A DNA stretch of 64,000 bases from Arcuatula senhousia (GCA_963971305.1 CAXARO010000297.1:1-64000); one strand, 5' to 3'; shown: positions 10,557-23,872, numbered from the stretch's first letter. Numbers and translations: made by a program. The notes: generated by a model not told the origin, from the letters alone.

Positions 10557-13036
10557 AACAAAGTTTCTGTTTTATAACACATTAAATATATATTTTTTAT
10601 TTCGCTTCTACCAAGTATACTTTTTATATTTACTATAGTTGCTTATTTTTGCAGTGGTTTATTTTCACTCATTTATTGCACGTCGATTGAAATTATGAAA
10701 TAAAAATCCCGCGAAAATATATATCTTACGAAGAAATATATACGTATGCAGTAATAAATCATAGAAATTAATCCCACAAAAAGTTATTTCTATAACACTC
10801 TTTATTATAAAGATACTTCGAAAAAAACCTCCTAGCAAAAATAACTCATTATATGCGATAAAATATGACAATGCATAATTGATAGTTTGTTTCCAATGTA
10901 CCAGGAAAACCCATATTCATGCTTAAAGTATAGAGCATCATTTATAAAATGCCATACACATGTACATTACAAAATGATTTATAAATACTAGATGCTTTTA
11001 ACAATATTGAGGTTACGTTGTGCTATGGTCCGTTCGTGATAGCGTTAATCTTTACTATTTGTTGTGTTACACTGATGATTCATGACTCCTAGAAAAATCG
11101 ACCGAGTGCAAAACAATGTAGAATGGAGCAAAGGTGTACCAAAGGGGTAATCAGTATCATAAAACCGTAAAGACAAAGACAGAACCGGCAGACAAAAAAT
11201 CATCATTGACTGAAGATGCATGATCCACTAATCCCTGTCAGTCATTAAGTTCTGTTAATGACTGAAAATGACAGTAACAAACCATATCAGTAATTTTAAA
11301 TCAAGGTAAATATTTAAAATGACTGTCATGATTTGTTTCAAATCACAAATTTGACTGATATAAACTGACATTATCTGCTACAGATAAGGACAAATGAAAA
11401 CAGTAAAAATTGATAATTACTGAAGATTTGCATCAAATAAAATCACCATTTTACAGATAATTTGAAGTAAATCAATCTCAATGCCTAAGAGAAGGGAAAA
11501 AACAAGAAAGACATACCTGAAAACAAATTGAAGATCAAAATGGTCCTGACTTGGTTCAGGCAATTTAAAAGAAAATGTGGTTTAAAACAGGTTTTATGGC
11601 GCACCAAACCTCCCTCTTCCATTGCGATCTTAAGGTCCGTTAGTAACACAAAACAAAACACAGTTGTGAAGACATTAAAGATATATTGAGGTGATCATCT
11701 TAGTACAACACTCAGAGAATCACCAATCAAAAGAACCACTAACCATTAGGTTTAACACAATGTTGAAATATTTAACCAGTGATTGATAACGGAGGAAAAT
11801 ATAATATCTTTTTTTACAATTTTATTTTCAATTTATAACGATTCACAAAAGGCGCCTTCATTAATATAGGTTTCACACAAGATCCCCTCTTGCAGGTTTT
11901 TTCTTTGGTCTTTAATCTATCATAATATGTAATTTCGTTTATAAAAATATATAAAAAAGACATACAGTTGTGCAACCTTTGGCTGTAAAGTAAATTGACG
12001 ACTGGGTGGTTCTCCATTTCGTATTTACGATAGTTTAGTTTAAACATATTTATTTACAATACAAAGAACATCTTGATATGAAGGTGATTGAAATTGACCT
12101 CAAGAATTGTCTTTTGGTTCCATCTTTTGGGTGGCAAACAAGTGGTTGATTTCAACAATAAAAAAATACCTAGATGCTGGAACTCGTATAAAAAGCAATG
12201 TTCTGTGGTTTGTGCGCAGCTCACATTGTGATTTTAATTATTTATTCTTATTATTTGAAATTATCTATTATTTATTTAAACATTGAAAGGTAATTTTCAA
12301 TTTTAATGTTTATATTTGTTTTGCTAAACGATTGAAGTTTTAAAATGCTTATTATATTTAAAGTAATTGTCTTCCTTTCTTAAAGAAGATACGCACCTGA
12401 AAATAAAAGTAATGAAATGTTCCTTAAAATGGTTTCTCTTGTTAGTAAAACTTAAAAATGATAAAATTAAAGAAAAAAATCATATGTACATGGGTTAATT
12501 TAAAGACACAACGGTTTTAAAAAATGGCGGGAAATCAGACTCCTCTGGATTTTCCATTTGAATAACATTGAAACAGTTTTTGACCTATTAAATATAGAAT
12601 TAATAATTAGACCTTGCTGAAAGTTTAAACATGTAATTATTAAGACATGGTTTTAGAAAAAAAAATGAGAAGAAAATAGCGGGTCAATTGGTAAATTATC
12701 TCCGATGCATTTTTTTAGATTAATGCAGAGGATATCGAAAAAAATTCAAAATATTCAGAACAACAGGATCATATCTCCATGATTTGATTCTATTGTCATT
12801 GGTTTCAACATACTTTAAATGAATATTTAACATTTAATCTTTTGTTATCAGTCTGAGGAATATTTGTTATTATTGTATCGTAAATCTTATTCGAATATAG
12901 AATCTCACATTTGCATTTTAACATTGAAAAAGACACATCACAAAAACATCAAAGCCCCCTCCATAAGACAAGTCTGTGGTGGCATCAGCACAAAAAGGCC
13001 AATGTAGCCGTCGAAAACAAATGTATATGCACTTAC
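10557..13036. other. Intergenic DNA
   Basis: About 2.5 kb of AT-rich DNA. The part from about 11170 to 11470 is rich in TGACTGA / TCAGTCA-like words on both strands, which looks like an old degenerate repeat. No gene, RNA or complete element is supported. Confidence 0.4.
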
Positions 13037-13270
13037 TCGTAAGAGAGGGAGGTGTAAGACAAACACCATGTCAATCGGTCCTGTCCGTCCATTCACAATT
13101 TTCATACCTGATTTCCCGTCTTCAAATGAATTTTGGCAAACAGCTTTAGCATCATAAATTGTATTCTCCATTCCCATTTCCAGGTAAGTTGGAGGCCCAA
13201 TGTGGATGGTCATATACTTTGGACACATATAGCCTGTGGTGGACTCACGAAGCTTCTTGGCACATGCATT
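13037..13270 (-). CDS. Unidentified exon-like ORF
   Basis: On the minus strand a frame of about 78 codons stays open and ends exactly at a consensus donor (CGA|GTAAGT). It contains KLRESTTGYMCPKYMTIHIG, then PPTYLEMGMENTIYDAK, and FEDGKSGMKIVNGRTGP before a hydrophobic end. Composition is protein-like and less AT-rich than its flanks. The acceptor I would choose (ATTCAG, minus strand) lacks a good pyrimidine tract. No family recognised. It may be an isolated exon or a remnant of a mobile element. Confidence 0.3.
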
Positions 13271-13449
13271 CTGAATGGACTTTCAATGCATATTCAACAT
13301 TCCTATGCAATAATTGGCCGGCCATCTTCAACTTGAATTCTTGAATAAAACCATTTGTCGAGACAAACTCTTAATATTGGCGTTTTTTTGGTCTAAATTA
13401 TCTTAAACTGTAGGAGTTATTTCAAATCTGTTTAAAAATGAAGGCAGGG

Positions 13450-13800
13450 ATTTTTACGTAGATTCCAATGAAAATAAGATTATGAAAATAGGACCACAAA
13501 TAAAAAATATTGATTTTTTTTGGTGTGGCCCTTTTAAACCCTTCATACACTGTAGCAATATAACGGACACATCAAAATTGTAGATACATTTTTTGGCATA
13601 GGTTTCTGAGGAATACAATAAAAAAGATGATTAAAATCGGATGAAAAATGAACGTTTTACAGCAGCTTTGGTAAAACAACAATTTTATCCCTTTTGGCTT
13701 TTTTCTAAAAACGTAGGGACCACAAACCTCAACCCCTTCCTTCCGTGGTGGTTACAAACATCACACCAAAATTTAATAACAATTGGTCAACCAAAACGAC
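13450..13800 (+). repeat. Dispersed repeat family, copy 2
   Basis: The partner of the copy at 3050-3400. Similarity is interrupted and clearly old, but the landmark order is preserved (GGTGTGGCCC, CTGTAGCAATATAACGG, CCCTTTTGGC, CCACAAACCTC, CCTTCCGTGGTGG). Confidence 0.5.
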
Positions 13801-15222
13801 GACTACATCGCTCGTATAAAATAGAATAAATTTTCCTACTCTACTAAAATGATTGATCCTAAATTTGATACATAACATTAGACCGATTAGTTTTACCATT
13901 GTTTCATTTCAATTTCGGTTATCTACTTCCCGTTTATCATGGCAGAGTATTTTACATGAACTGAACTTTGCTTTACAACTTATAAGGAAGTTACATATCT
14001 TTTTAAAGCACTCGTGATAACCATAAAAGCGATAAAAGCTGTGAGCATATGAAAATAGGAAATCTAACTCTTTTTTCATAGGGTTTTGCTTTGTCTTCTT
14101 TTACACACTTAATCGGCAATTCACAGCGCAACGGGTGTCCTATAGCAGGCAGGAATCACCCACTCCTCCGGAGCACATGAGTTCACTCTCATTACGACTA
14201 GAGTGAGCGCTGTTTTTTATATTCAGTAAATTTTGTTTTTTTCTGTTTTATATGTTGTCTGTTTTTTCGTCCTGTCCTTGTTTGTGTTCACTGGTTTTGT
14301 CTGCCCTATCGGACTTTGACATTCGGATGCCCCATTGGTACCTCTGCCTCTAAAATAGTTTCAAATTAAATGCAATTAATGAAACTATCATCTTCTGAAA
14401 GTTTTCTGCTTCAGTTTGGAAATCATATAATCACACATACTAACGGGATATATGGATAAGTGAACGTGACATAACAACAACAAAGAAGGAAATAAAAACT
14501 GTTACAAGGAAGGCAGACTAGGTTCACAACCTTGAACTGGTTACAAATAAAATTTAAAATTTGTAAATGACAAAAACGCAAAACACATTTTAGGCTTATC
14601 TAATCCAAACCACTTCTGATCGTTGAATATTTGAAATGCAAGTAAATGAAAAAAATGAACACAATTGAATAGACACACTTTTTCCTAGGTCAGATTAAAT
14701 TTAGAATAGTAGATGCACAACTGCATCATATTAAATTTGTTTCCTGTACATCATGTACATGTAAATATGAAAAAAACACCCATCAAGTCATCTATGAATA
14801 CATGTAAAAGATAACGAGAGTCGGAATAATTTTATGCGACGCAGCCTACATGAACAGGCTGCAATAAAGAAAAGAAAAGGGAAAAAGCAAAAAAACAATG
14901 AAACGTTAAAACAGAAAAGGATTAAACTTGGTAATCCGATAGGGTCATTTACCAAAGTTCATAGAGTTCAATGAGACAATAAATTTTCTAAAAATCATCT
15001 GCGAACATTGTAGAAGTAAAAGATTCCGAGAAAAAATTGAGAGGAAAAAACATTCAGGCCTTAAGAAGGAGAAGCAGATACCATTAGGTCAGTGACCAAA
15101 TATCAGCCTAAAAATCTTTGAAGTATTTTGAACAGAAGGAAATATATGCCAACAAACGAAACAAAATAACTAAAAATTTTTAAAAATACATGTAAATTGT
15201 ATCTAGTACGTGTTACTGGCTC
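13801..15222. other. Intergenic DNA upstream of Gene B, with an old interspersed repeat
   Basis: The stretch 14105-14360 contains ACTCCTCCGGAGCACATGAG followed later by TGCCCCATTGGTACCTCTGCC. It resembles, from memory, a dispersed sequence frequent in mussel transcripts. The rest shows no gene. No promoter of Gene B could be recognised. Confidence 0.35.
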
Positions 15223-15354
15223 TTGAACTTAATTTCCTGTGAAAATAATAGTGTTTACAGTATCATTAAGAGTGGAGACTTAATTTACTTCCTTATTTCA
15301 ACATGTTTTTATCCTATTAAAATGGAAACGAAGCCTATGTTTTACACATATACA

Positions 15355-15400
15355 ATGGCGAAGTTATGGATCATTATTTTAAAAATGCTGTCCTTTTCAG
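15355..15400 (+). CDS. Gene B: signal-peptide exon (first coding exon)
   Basis: ATG at 15355 opens MAKLWIIILKMLSFS, a short secretion signal: a Lys near the start, a hydrophobic core WIIIL-x2-ML, and small residues before the likely cut. A strong donor, TTTTCAG|GTAAGA, ends the exon after one base of the next codon (phase 1). The lectin exon at 47576 starts with the two complementary bases, so the join makes a Glu codon. Upstream in-frame ATGs (15322, METKPMFYTYT...) could lengthen the peptide, but the shorter start gives a normal signal. Linking this exon to 47576 across 32 kb rests on phase, strand and signal-plus-domain logic, not on transcript evidence. Confidence 0.5.
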
Positions 15401-16052
15401 GTAAGATGTTTTCTAATTTTCAAACGACAGAAACAAACACACAAAAAAAGATTTAATTAAAGCAAGTGTGCAACAATTGTTCAGCAATCAACACATTCGC
15501 GATACACGAGGTAAGGGGACATCCATTGGATTCGTATGGAGATTATGTTTTTTTTCCTCTTGATTTTTTCGATGTCGTTTCTGTCTTGACTGTCAATGTA
15601 CTCTGCATTTCTGGTCTAGTTTTTTTTCTTGCATATTGCCTATTTATTCAACACAGGGAACATCTCGGATTGATTTCAACCATATAACACTATTTCTGAC
15701 TTTTTATTTCAAATGCAACTAAAGCCACTCACCCTAAAAAATCAAAGGGTCGCATCCTAAGAAAGCATATATAAATATACATGTACAATATGTGTGATTT
15801 CCTCAAAACCTATTTACTTATAAATTTGTATTATGATTTAAGTTTCTACTTACATTTCGAGATTAGGTTGAATAAAAAGCATGAATATTTATGTAAATAA
15901 TAGTTCTAACAAAACTAGCGAACTCGGAGACTCAATCTTAAATGTCCGAGAGAAAAGTCAAAGCAAGGCAGGCATGTTATGTAGTGTTTATCGTTTGTTT
16001 TACAGACACATTAACACCTTAAAAGTTATAGAGATGCCACTCTTAAAACATT
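15401..16052 (+). other. Start of the proposed 32-kb first intron of Gene B
   Basis: The intron would run to 47575. This first part is AT-rich without recognised elements. The open frame at 15466-15687 lacks an ATG and appears to be repeat-derived. Confidence 0.4.
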
Positions 16053-16970
16053 AGAACAATTTTGCAATGCTAACTGTTCCTCTAACTCTTATGGCTTTTA
16101 AGATTAAGTCCCAAAACTGTGAAAATGGTTAATTTTGAAGATTAAGGGGAAATAACTCCTATAAGGAGTCTTCCCACAACTTTGACTCAATGGAGACTTT
16201 CGTAGAGCTTTTGATGCTGAAGAAGTAAGTTGCTTCGAATTTTCTCTATTTCTTATACTTTTTGAGCTATAAGCTAAAACTATGGTCTGACTTTTTGAGT
16301 AACGGCGGCCATGTTGGTTGGTCGACATTCACACATTTCACAAACTTGGTATAGGACATCCTAAAGATCAAGTGTACAAAGTTTCAAAGCAATCCCACCA
16401 GTGGTTTCAGAGAAGAAGATGTTTAAAAATCAGTTAAAATTGATAGAAAAATCAGTTAAAGAGGGATAACTCTTAAACGGTTGATCTTACAATTTTGACC
16501 CTGATAATCATTTTTGTAGATCTCAATGAGCTGAACAATTTTGCAATGCTAACTTTTCCTCTAGCACTTACAGTTTTTAAGATAAAGTCCAAAAACTGTC
16601 AAAATGGTCAATTTAGACGATTAAGGGGAAATAACTCCTATAAGGAGTCGTCCCACAACTTTGACTCAATGGTGAGTTTTGTAGAGCTTTTGATGCAGAA
16701 GAAGGAAGGTTGCTTCGGATTTTCTCTATCTCTTATACTTTTTGAGCTATAAGCTAAAAACTATGGTCTGACCCCCCACCCCCCCTGTTCTTATTTTAGT
16801 AACGGCGGCCATGTTGGTTGGTCGACATTCACAAATTTCACAAACTTGGTAGAGGACATCCTAAAGATCAAGTGTTCAGAGAAGAAGATGTTTGAAGAAA
16901 AGTTAACGGACGGACGACGGACGCTTAACGATGACAATAGCTCACATGACCCTTCAGATGAGCTAAAAAG
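16053..16970 (+). repeat. Two tandem copies of a 480-bp dispersed bivalve repeat
   Basis: GAACAATTTTGCAATGCTAAC starts each copy at 16053 and 16533. Both carry GAAATAACTCCTATAAGGAGT (a 9-bp palindrome, ACTCCTATAAGGAGT) and GTAACGGCGGCCATGTTGGT. The second copy is internally shortened and ends in GGACGGACGACGGACGC ... AGCTCACATGACCC ... GAGCTAAAAAG, an end type I recall from bivalve repeats. The tandem arrangement suggests unequal exchange or tandem insertion. Non-coding. Confidence 0.7.
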
Positions 16971-17304
16971 CATAAATGATTAAAACAAAGGGAAATGAAA
17001 GAAATCTTAATCATCCGAAAATTCCTATTTTAGAAAGAAAACAAGGTTGGTCAGCCAAAAAAGACTTAATTGTTAATTCTCGATTTTTAAGATTTTAATT
17101 TAGAAAAAGACATTGCGCAAATATCTATAGCAAGTAAGGGTCGTATACAAATGTAACCAATGAGCAAAAAACCCCATCACTGTTTGATAAGAACTACATT
17201 GTAACTATCTGAGTAACTATTTTATTTATCTAAATATGGATAAATCATAAACGGTAAAAATACCTACATGTAGAATGCTAATGATCTATATTTTTACTTT
17301 TATT
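16971..17304 (+). other. Unique intron DNA between repeats
   Basis: AT-rich. It ends in TTTTTACTTTTATT, directly abutting the first AAGG of the large array. Confidence 0.5.
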
Positions 17305-19909
17305 AAGGTCTTTCCCTTTTCAGAAGGAAAGACCTTACTGTATTTCTTATGATTATTAAGGTCTTTCCCTTCCACAGAAGGAAAGACCTTACTGTATTTC
17401 TTATGGTTATTATTATTAAGGTCTTTCCCTTCCACAGAAGGAAAGACCTTACTGTATTTCTTATGGTTATTAAGGTCTTTCCCTTTCCAAAAGGGAAGAC
17501 CTTATTGATTTCGTTCTGCCTATTATTATTCTTTTTTTTCTGCCGCTCGTGAGCAAAAAGTTTCTTGACCAATCTTAACGAAATTTGGCACACTTATTCA
17601 GCACTGCCAGGAATCGACTTGACTAAGGGCCTGACGCTGAACTATTCTTAGTTACGGCGCAATCGCGCAAAACGCTGTTTACCCTTGTGTTCAGATCTCT
17701 TCCGAAACGGTAATAGTTATCAAGATTCTGTTAAGTGGAAATGGTACCTTACATACTGGTGATGATTTATCATGCAAAAAGATTGCTCTAATTTACTTCC
17801 TGGTTGCACGCGTATGGCGCACAGTTGGCGCAAAATGTCAATGTTGTCCGATTTTGATGAAATTTGGTTTCCAGGTAGATTTGAGGGTCCTGATTACAAA
17901 TCCAAAAAAAAATTTTTTTTTCGACTACCCGTTTTTGAGTTAGAGCCCTGGAAACATCTCCGTAAAACGTTATTTCAACAGATTTCATCATGTTGTGCAA
18001 TATCTTTTTCAATAAATAGATTTGATGTAACAATTATTGATTTAAATTTAGATACTTTTTGAGTTAGTTTCTAAGCCACGCCCTTTTATGTCGACATGGG
18101 GACGAGAGAGGGCGAGAGGTTGAGTCGCCCCTTTCGCGCCGATGGCGCCAAAATGTAAAAGTTGACCGATTTTGATGAAATTTGGTATTCAAGTAGATTT
18201 AAGAGTCCTGAGTACAAATCTGTGGTCAAAAATCAAATTTTGCGCTTTTCGCGCCGATGGCGCCAAAATGTAAAAGTTGACCGATTTTGATGAAATTTGG
18301 TATTCAAGTAGATTTAAGAGTCCTGAGTACAAATCTGTGGTCAAAAATCAAATTTTGCGCTTTTCGCGCCGATGGCGCCAAAATGTAAAAGTTGACCGAT
18401 TTTGATGAAATTTGATATTCAAGTAGATTTAAGAGTCCTGAGTACAAATCTGTGGTCAAAAATCAAATTTTGCGCTTTTGGCGCCGATGGCGCCAAAATG
18501 TAAAAGTTGACCGATTTTGATGAAATTTGGTATTCAAGTAGATTTAAGAGTCCTGAGTACAAATCTGTGGTCAAAAATCAAATTTTGCACTTTTGGCGCC
18601 GATGGCGCCAAAATGTAAAAGTTGACCGATTTTGATGAAATTTGGTATTCAAGTAGATTTAAGAGTCCTGAGTACAAATCTGTGGTCAAAAATCAAATTT
18701 TGCGCTTTTCGCGTCGATGGCGCCAAAATGTAAAAGTTGACCGATTTTGATGAAATTTGATATTCAAGTAGATTTAAGAGTCCTGAGTACAAATCTGTGG
18801 TCAAAAATCAAATTTTGAGCTTTTGGCGCCGATGGCGCCAAAATGTAAAAGTTGACCGATTTTGATGAAATTTGGTATTCAAGTAGATTTAAGAGTCCTG
18901 AGTACAAATCTGTGGTCAAAAATCAAATTTTGCGCTTTTGGCGCCGATGGCGCCAATATGTAAAAGTTGACCGATTTTGATGAAATTTGGTATTCAAGTA
19001 GATTTAAGAGTCCTGAGTACAAATCTGTGGTCAAAAATCAAATTTTGCACTTTTGGCGCCGATGGCGCCAAAATGTAAAAGTTGACCGATTTTGATGAAA
19101 TTTGGTATTCAAGTAGATTTAAGAGTCCTGAGTACAAATCTGTGGTCAAAAATCAAATTTTGCGCTTTTGGCGCCGATGGCGCCAAAATGTAAAAGTTGA
19201 CCGATTTTGATGAAATTTGGTATTCAAGTAGATTTAAGAGTCCTGAGTACAAATCTGTGGTCAAAAATCAAATTTTGCGCTTTTCGCGTCGATGGCGCCA
19301 AAATGTAAAAATTGACCGATTTTGATGAAATTTGATATTCAAGTAGATTTAAGAGCCCCGAGTACAAATCTGTGGTCAAAAATCAAATTTTGCGCTTTTC
19401 GCGCCATTGGCGAAAAAATGTAAAAGTTGACCGATTTTGATGAAATTTGGTATTCAAGTATATTTAAGAGTCCTGAGTACAAATCTGTGGTCAAAAATCA
19501 AATTTTGCGCTTTTCGCGCCATTGGCGCCAAAATGTAAAAGTTGACCGATTTAATGAAATTTGGTATTCAAGTATATTTTAAGGTCCTGAGTACTCTCTG
19601 AGTTTATATTTCAGTGACTGGAAGTTCCCTTTTGTCCATAGCAACCGACCTAAAAGTCCATAGCAACAATATATTTTATGACTCCTGACTGCCTGCTGAG
19701 TTTCAATTTCAATATTTTATGACCGGAAGTGACGTTTTGTTCATAGCAACCAACCTAATTGTTAAAAGCAACCAAATAATTTTAATCTGGACTACCTACC
19801 AGGTTGATATATCCAAAAATGGTATCATTCAGTAAGGAATCTATTTCTATTGGAAGACACAAATAGGGAAAGACCTCGCGATCGTTCTTTGAACGATTGT
19901 AATTTAATT
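17305..19909 (+). mobile_element. Unit 1, body D (E2F-like palindrome repeats)
   Basis: Head of four 54-bp palindromic repeats, leader distantly like the other units, then 13 monomers of exactly 115 bp and the standard 3' module. It is the most divergent unit and lies at the left edge of the array, as expected for the oldest copy in arrays homogenised from within. Confidence 0.65.
18141..19600 (+). repeat. 115-bp tandem repeat (13 monomers) of unit 1
   Basis: The period is constant: the GATGGCGCC word falls at 18141, 18256, 18371, 18486, 18601, 18716, 18831, 18946, 19061, 19176 and 19291, with degenerate versions at about 19406 and 19521. Many monomers hold the 10-bp-arm palindrome TTTTGGCGCC-GAT-GGCGCCAAAA. 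A diverged monomer lies upstream at about 17815-17940. The last two monomers are the most mutated. Confidence 0.85.
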
Positions 19910-21393
19910 AAGGTCTTTCCCTTTACAGAAGGAAAGACCTTACTGTATTTCTTATGATTATTATTATTATTATTATTATTATTCTTCTTTTCTTCCCTCA
20001 AAAAACGAAAAGTGTCTTAACCGATCTTAACGAAAGTTGGCACACTTATTCATCACTACTAGGACTCGACGTGACTCATGCTTTGAAACGAATCTATCTT
20101 TAGTAACGGAGTTATCTGCCCGTAACCCAAAAACCTTGTCTGCAGATTAACTCAGAAACCATAACTGTTATCAAAAATCTGAAGTGTGGAATTTGTTACC
20201 TGACTTCTGGCCATGATTTGTCATGCAAAAAAAAAATTTTCGAACACCTTCCTGGTTACGCGTTTTTGACCCGAAAAGTGTCGCGATGCGCCAACAAAAT
20301 TTATTTCAAAACGGTTAGTCCTACAGACTTGGGACCTTCACCAATCGTCTTAGGTGACATAAGTTACATCCGAAAATATATATGTCATAGGTCAAATCTC
20401 AAGTTTGAATTATTGCATCATGACTAAATATAGGAATGTATTGCGCAATGTATAGTAATCCATATGTAACAATGTAATGTTAAGGAAAAGTCCATAGCAA
20501 CCATATATTTTCACAATCAGTTAGGAAGGGGCTATAATTTGGGCCCAAGGTCAAAGGTCATAGGTCAAGGTCAGTCCTTAGCAACAAGGTAACCTTAAGG
20601 AAAAATCCATAGCAACCATATATTTTCACAATCAGTTAGGAATGGGCTGTAATTTAGGTCCAAGGTCAAAGGTCATAGGTCAAGGTCAGTCCTTAGCAAC
20701 AAGGTAACCTTAAGGAAAAGTACATAGCAACCATATATTTTATGAATCCAGACTACTTGCTGAGTTTAAATTTTATCTTTTTGTGACCGGAAGTGACCTT
20801 TTGTCCATAGCAACCGACCTAAAAGTCCATAGCAACCATATTTTCTATGACTGCTGACTAACTGCTGAGTTTAAATTTTAATATTTTATGACCGGAAGTG
20901 ATGTTTTGTTCATAGCAACCGACCTAAAAGTCCATAGCAACCATATATTTTTTGACTCCTCACTACCTGCTGAGTTTAAATTTTAATATTTTATGACCGT
21001 AAGTGATGTTTTGTTCATAGCAACCGACCTTAAAGTCCATAGCAACCATATATTTTATGACTCCTGACTACCTGCTGAGTTTAAATTTCAATATTTTATG
21101 ACCGGAAGTGATGTTTTGTTCATAGCAACCGACCTGAAAGTCCATAGCAACCATATATTTCATGACACCTTACTACCTGCTGAGTTTAAATTTCAATATT
21201 TTATGACCGGAAGTGATGTTTTGTTCATAGCAACCGACATAAAAGTCCATAGCAACCAAATATTTCTAATCTGGAGTACCTACCAGGTTGATATATCCAA
21301 AAATTGTATCATTCAGTTAGGAATCTATTTCTATTGGAGGACACAAATAGGGAAAGACCTCGCGATCGTTCTTTGAACGATTGTAATTTAATT
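19910..21393 (+). mobile_element. Unit 2, body A
   Basis: One palindromic head repeat, (ATT)n, leader, two copies of a nuclear-receptor-like direct-repeat cluster (20548-20573 and 20663-20688), then about five monomers of a roughly 105-bp repeat carrying ACCGGAAGTG and CATAGCAACC, and the 3' module. Confidence 0.65.
20548..20573 (+). promoter_or_regulatory. Clustered AGGTCA half-sites (DR1-DR1-DR0), representative copy
   Basis: Four perfect AGGTCA hexamers in 26 bp at 20548, 20555, 20562 and 20568, with spacings 1, 1 and 0. AGGTCA-A-AGGTCA is the consensus DR1 of HNF4/RXR-type nuclear receptors, and TCAAGGTCA is the extended half-site of ERR/FTZ-F1-type receptors. The same cluster starts at 20663, 22144, 23132, 23247, 24449, 24564, 32222, 32337, 32452, 42080, 42195 and 45156, and with one substitution at 46494. 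The motif match is direct; any binding is inference. Confidence 0.4.
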
Positions 21394-22559
21394 ATTAAGG
21401 TCTTTCCCTTTACAGAAGGAAAGACCTTACTGTATTTCTTATGATTATTATTATTAAGGTCTTTCCCTTTACAGAAGGAAAGACCTTACTGTATTTCTTA
21501 TGATTATTATTAAGGTCTTTCCCTTTACAAAAGGAAAGACCTTACTGTATTTCTTTTGATTATTATTATTATTATTATTCTTCTTTTCTTCCCTCAAAAA
21601 ACGAAAAGTGTCTTAACCGATCTTAACGAAAGTTGGCACACTTAATCATCACTACCAGGACTCGACGTGACTCATGCTTTGAAACCAATCTATTTTTAGT
21701 AACAGAGTTATCTGCCCGTAACCCAAAAACCTTGTCTGCAGATTAACTCAGAAACCATAACTGTTATCAAAAATCTGAGGTGTGGAATTTGTTACCTGAC
21801 TTCTGGCCATGATTTGTCATGCAAAAAAATTTTTTTCGAACAACTTCCTGGTTACGCGTTTTTGACCCAAAAAGTGTCGCGATGCGCCAACAAAATTTAT
21901 TTCAAAACGGTTAGTCCTACAGACTTGGGACCTTCACCAATCGTCTTAGGTGACATAAGTTGCATCCGAAAATATATATGTCATAGGTCAAATCTCAAGT
22001 TTGAATAATTGCGTCATGACTAAATATAGGAATTTATTGCGCAATGTATAGTAATCCATATGTAACAATGTAATGTTAAGGAAAAGTCCATAGCAACCAT
22101 ATATTTTCACAATCAGTTAGGAATGGGCTGTAATTTAGGTCCAAGGTCAAAGGTCATAGGTCAAGGTCAGTCCTTAGCAACAAGGTAACATTAAGGAAAA
22201 GTCCATAGCAACCATATATTTTATGAATCCAGACTACTTGCTGAGTTTAAATTTTATCTTTTTGAGACCGGAAGTGACCTTTTGTCCATAGCAACCGACC
22301 TAAAAGTCCATAGCAACCATATATTTTATGACTCCTGACTACCTGCTGAGTTTAAATTTCAATATTTTTTGACCGGAAGTGATGTTTTGTTCATAGCAAC
22401 CGACCTAAAAGTCCATAGCAACCAAATATTTCTAATCTGGAGTACCTACCAGGTTGATATATCCAAAAATGGTATCATTCAGTTAGGAATGTATTTCTAT
22501 TGGAGGACACAAATAGGGAAAGACCTCGCGATCGTTCTTTGAACGATTGTAATTTAATT
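21394..22559 (+). mobile_element. Unit 3, body A (short)
   Basis: Three palindromic head repeats, then leader, one AGGTCA cluster and about two 105-bp monomers before the 3' module. Confidence 0.65.
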
Positions 22560-23872
22560 ATTATTATTCTTCTTTTCTTCCCTCAAAAAACGAAAAGTGT
22601 CTTAACCGATCTTAACGAAAGTTGGCACACTTAATCATCACTACCAGGACTCGACGTGACTCATGCTTTGAAACCAATCTATTTTTAGTAACAGAGTTAT
22701 CTGCCCGTAACCCAAAAACCTTGTCTGCAGATTAACTCAAAAACCATAACTGTTATCAAAAATCTGAAGTGTGGAATTTGTTACCTGACTCCTGGCCATG
22801 ATTTGTCATGCAAAAAAAAAATTTCGAACAACTTCCTGGTTACGCGTTTTTGACCCGAAAAGTGTCGCGATGCGCCAACAAAATTTATTTCAAAACGGTT
22901 AGTCCTACAGACTTGGGACCTTCACCAATCGTCTTAGGTGACATAAGTTGCATCCTAAAATATATATGTCATAGGTCAAATCTCAAGTTTGAATTATTGC
23001 GTCATGACTAAATATAGGAATGTATTGCGCAATGCATAGTAATCCATATGTAACAATGTAATGTTAAGGAAAAGTCCATAGCAACCATATATTTTCACAA
23101 TCAGTTAGGAAGGGGCTATAATTTGGGCCCAAGGTCAAAGGTCATAGGTCAAGGTCAGTCCTTAGCAACAAGGTAACCTTAAGGAAAAATCCATAGCAAC
23201 CATATATTTTCACAATCATTTAGGAATGGGCTGTAATTTAGGTCCAAGGTCAAAGGTCATAGGTCAAGGTCAGTCCTTAGCAACAAGGTAACCTTAAGGA
23301 AAAGTCCGTAGCAACCATATATTTTATGAATCCAGACTACTTGCTGAGTTTAAATTTTATCTTTTTGTGACCGTAAATGACCTTTTGTCCATAGTAACCG
23401 ACCTAAAAGTCCATAGCAACCATGTATTCTATGACTCCTGACTTCCTGCTGAGTTTAAATTTCAATACTTTATGACCGGAAGTGATGTTTTGTTCATAGC
23501 AACCGACCTAAAAGTCCTTAGCAACCATATATTTTAATACTCCTGACTACCTGCTGAGTTTAAATTTCAATATTTTATGACCGGAAGTGATGTTTTGTTC
23601 ATAGCAACCGACCTAAAAGTCCTTAGCAACCATATATTTTATTACTCCTGACTACCTGCTGAGTTTAAATTTTAATATTTTACGACCGGAAGTGATGTTT
23701 TGATCATAGCAACCGACCTAAAAGTCCATAGCAACCAAATATTTCTAATCTGGAGTACCTACCAGGTTGATATATCCAAAAATGGTATCATTCAGTTAGG
23801 AATCTATTTCTATTGGAGGACACAAATAGGGAAAGACCTCGCGATCGTTCTTTGAACGATTGTAATTTAATT
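22560..23872 (+). mobile_element. Unit 4, body A, no palindromic head
   Basis: Starts directly with ATTATTATTCTTCTTTTC after the previous unit's tail. Two AGGTCA clusters and four 105-bp monomers. Confidence 0.65.

Noticed and set aside
15466..15687. 73-residue ORF with a hydrophobic segment inside Gene B's first intron
   Set aside because: It lacks an ATG, sits right after the signal-peptide exon's donor, and its base composition looks like a degenerate dispersed repeat.
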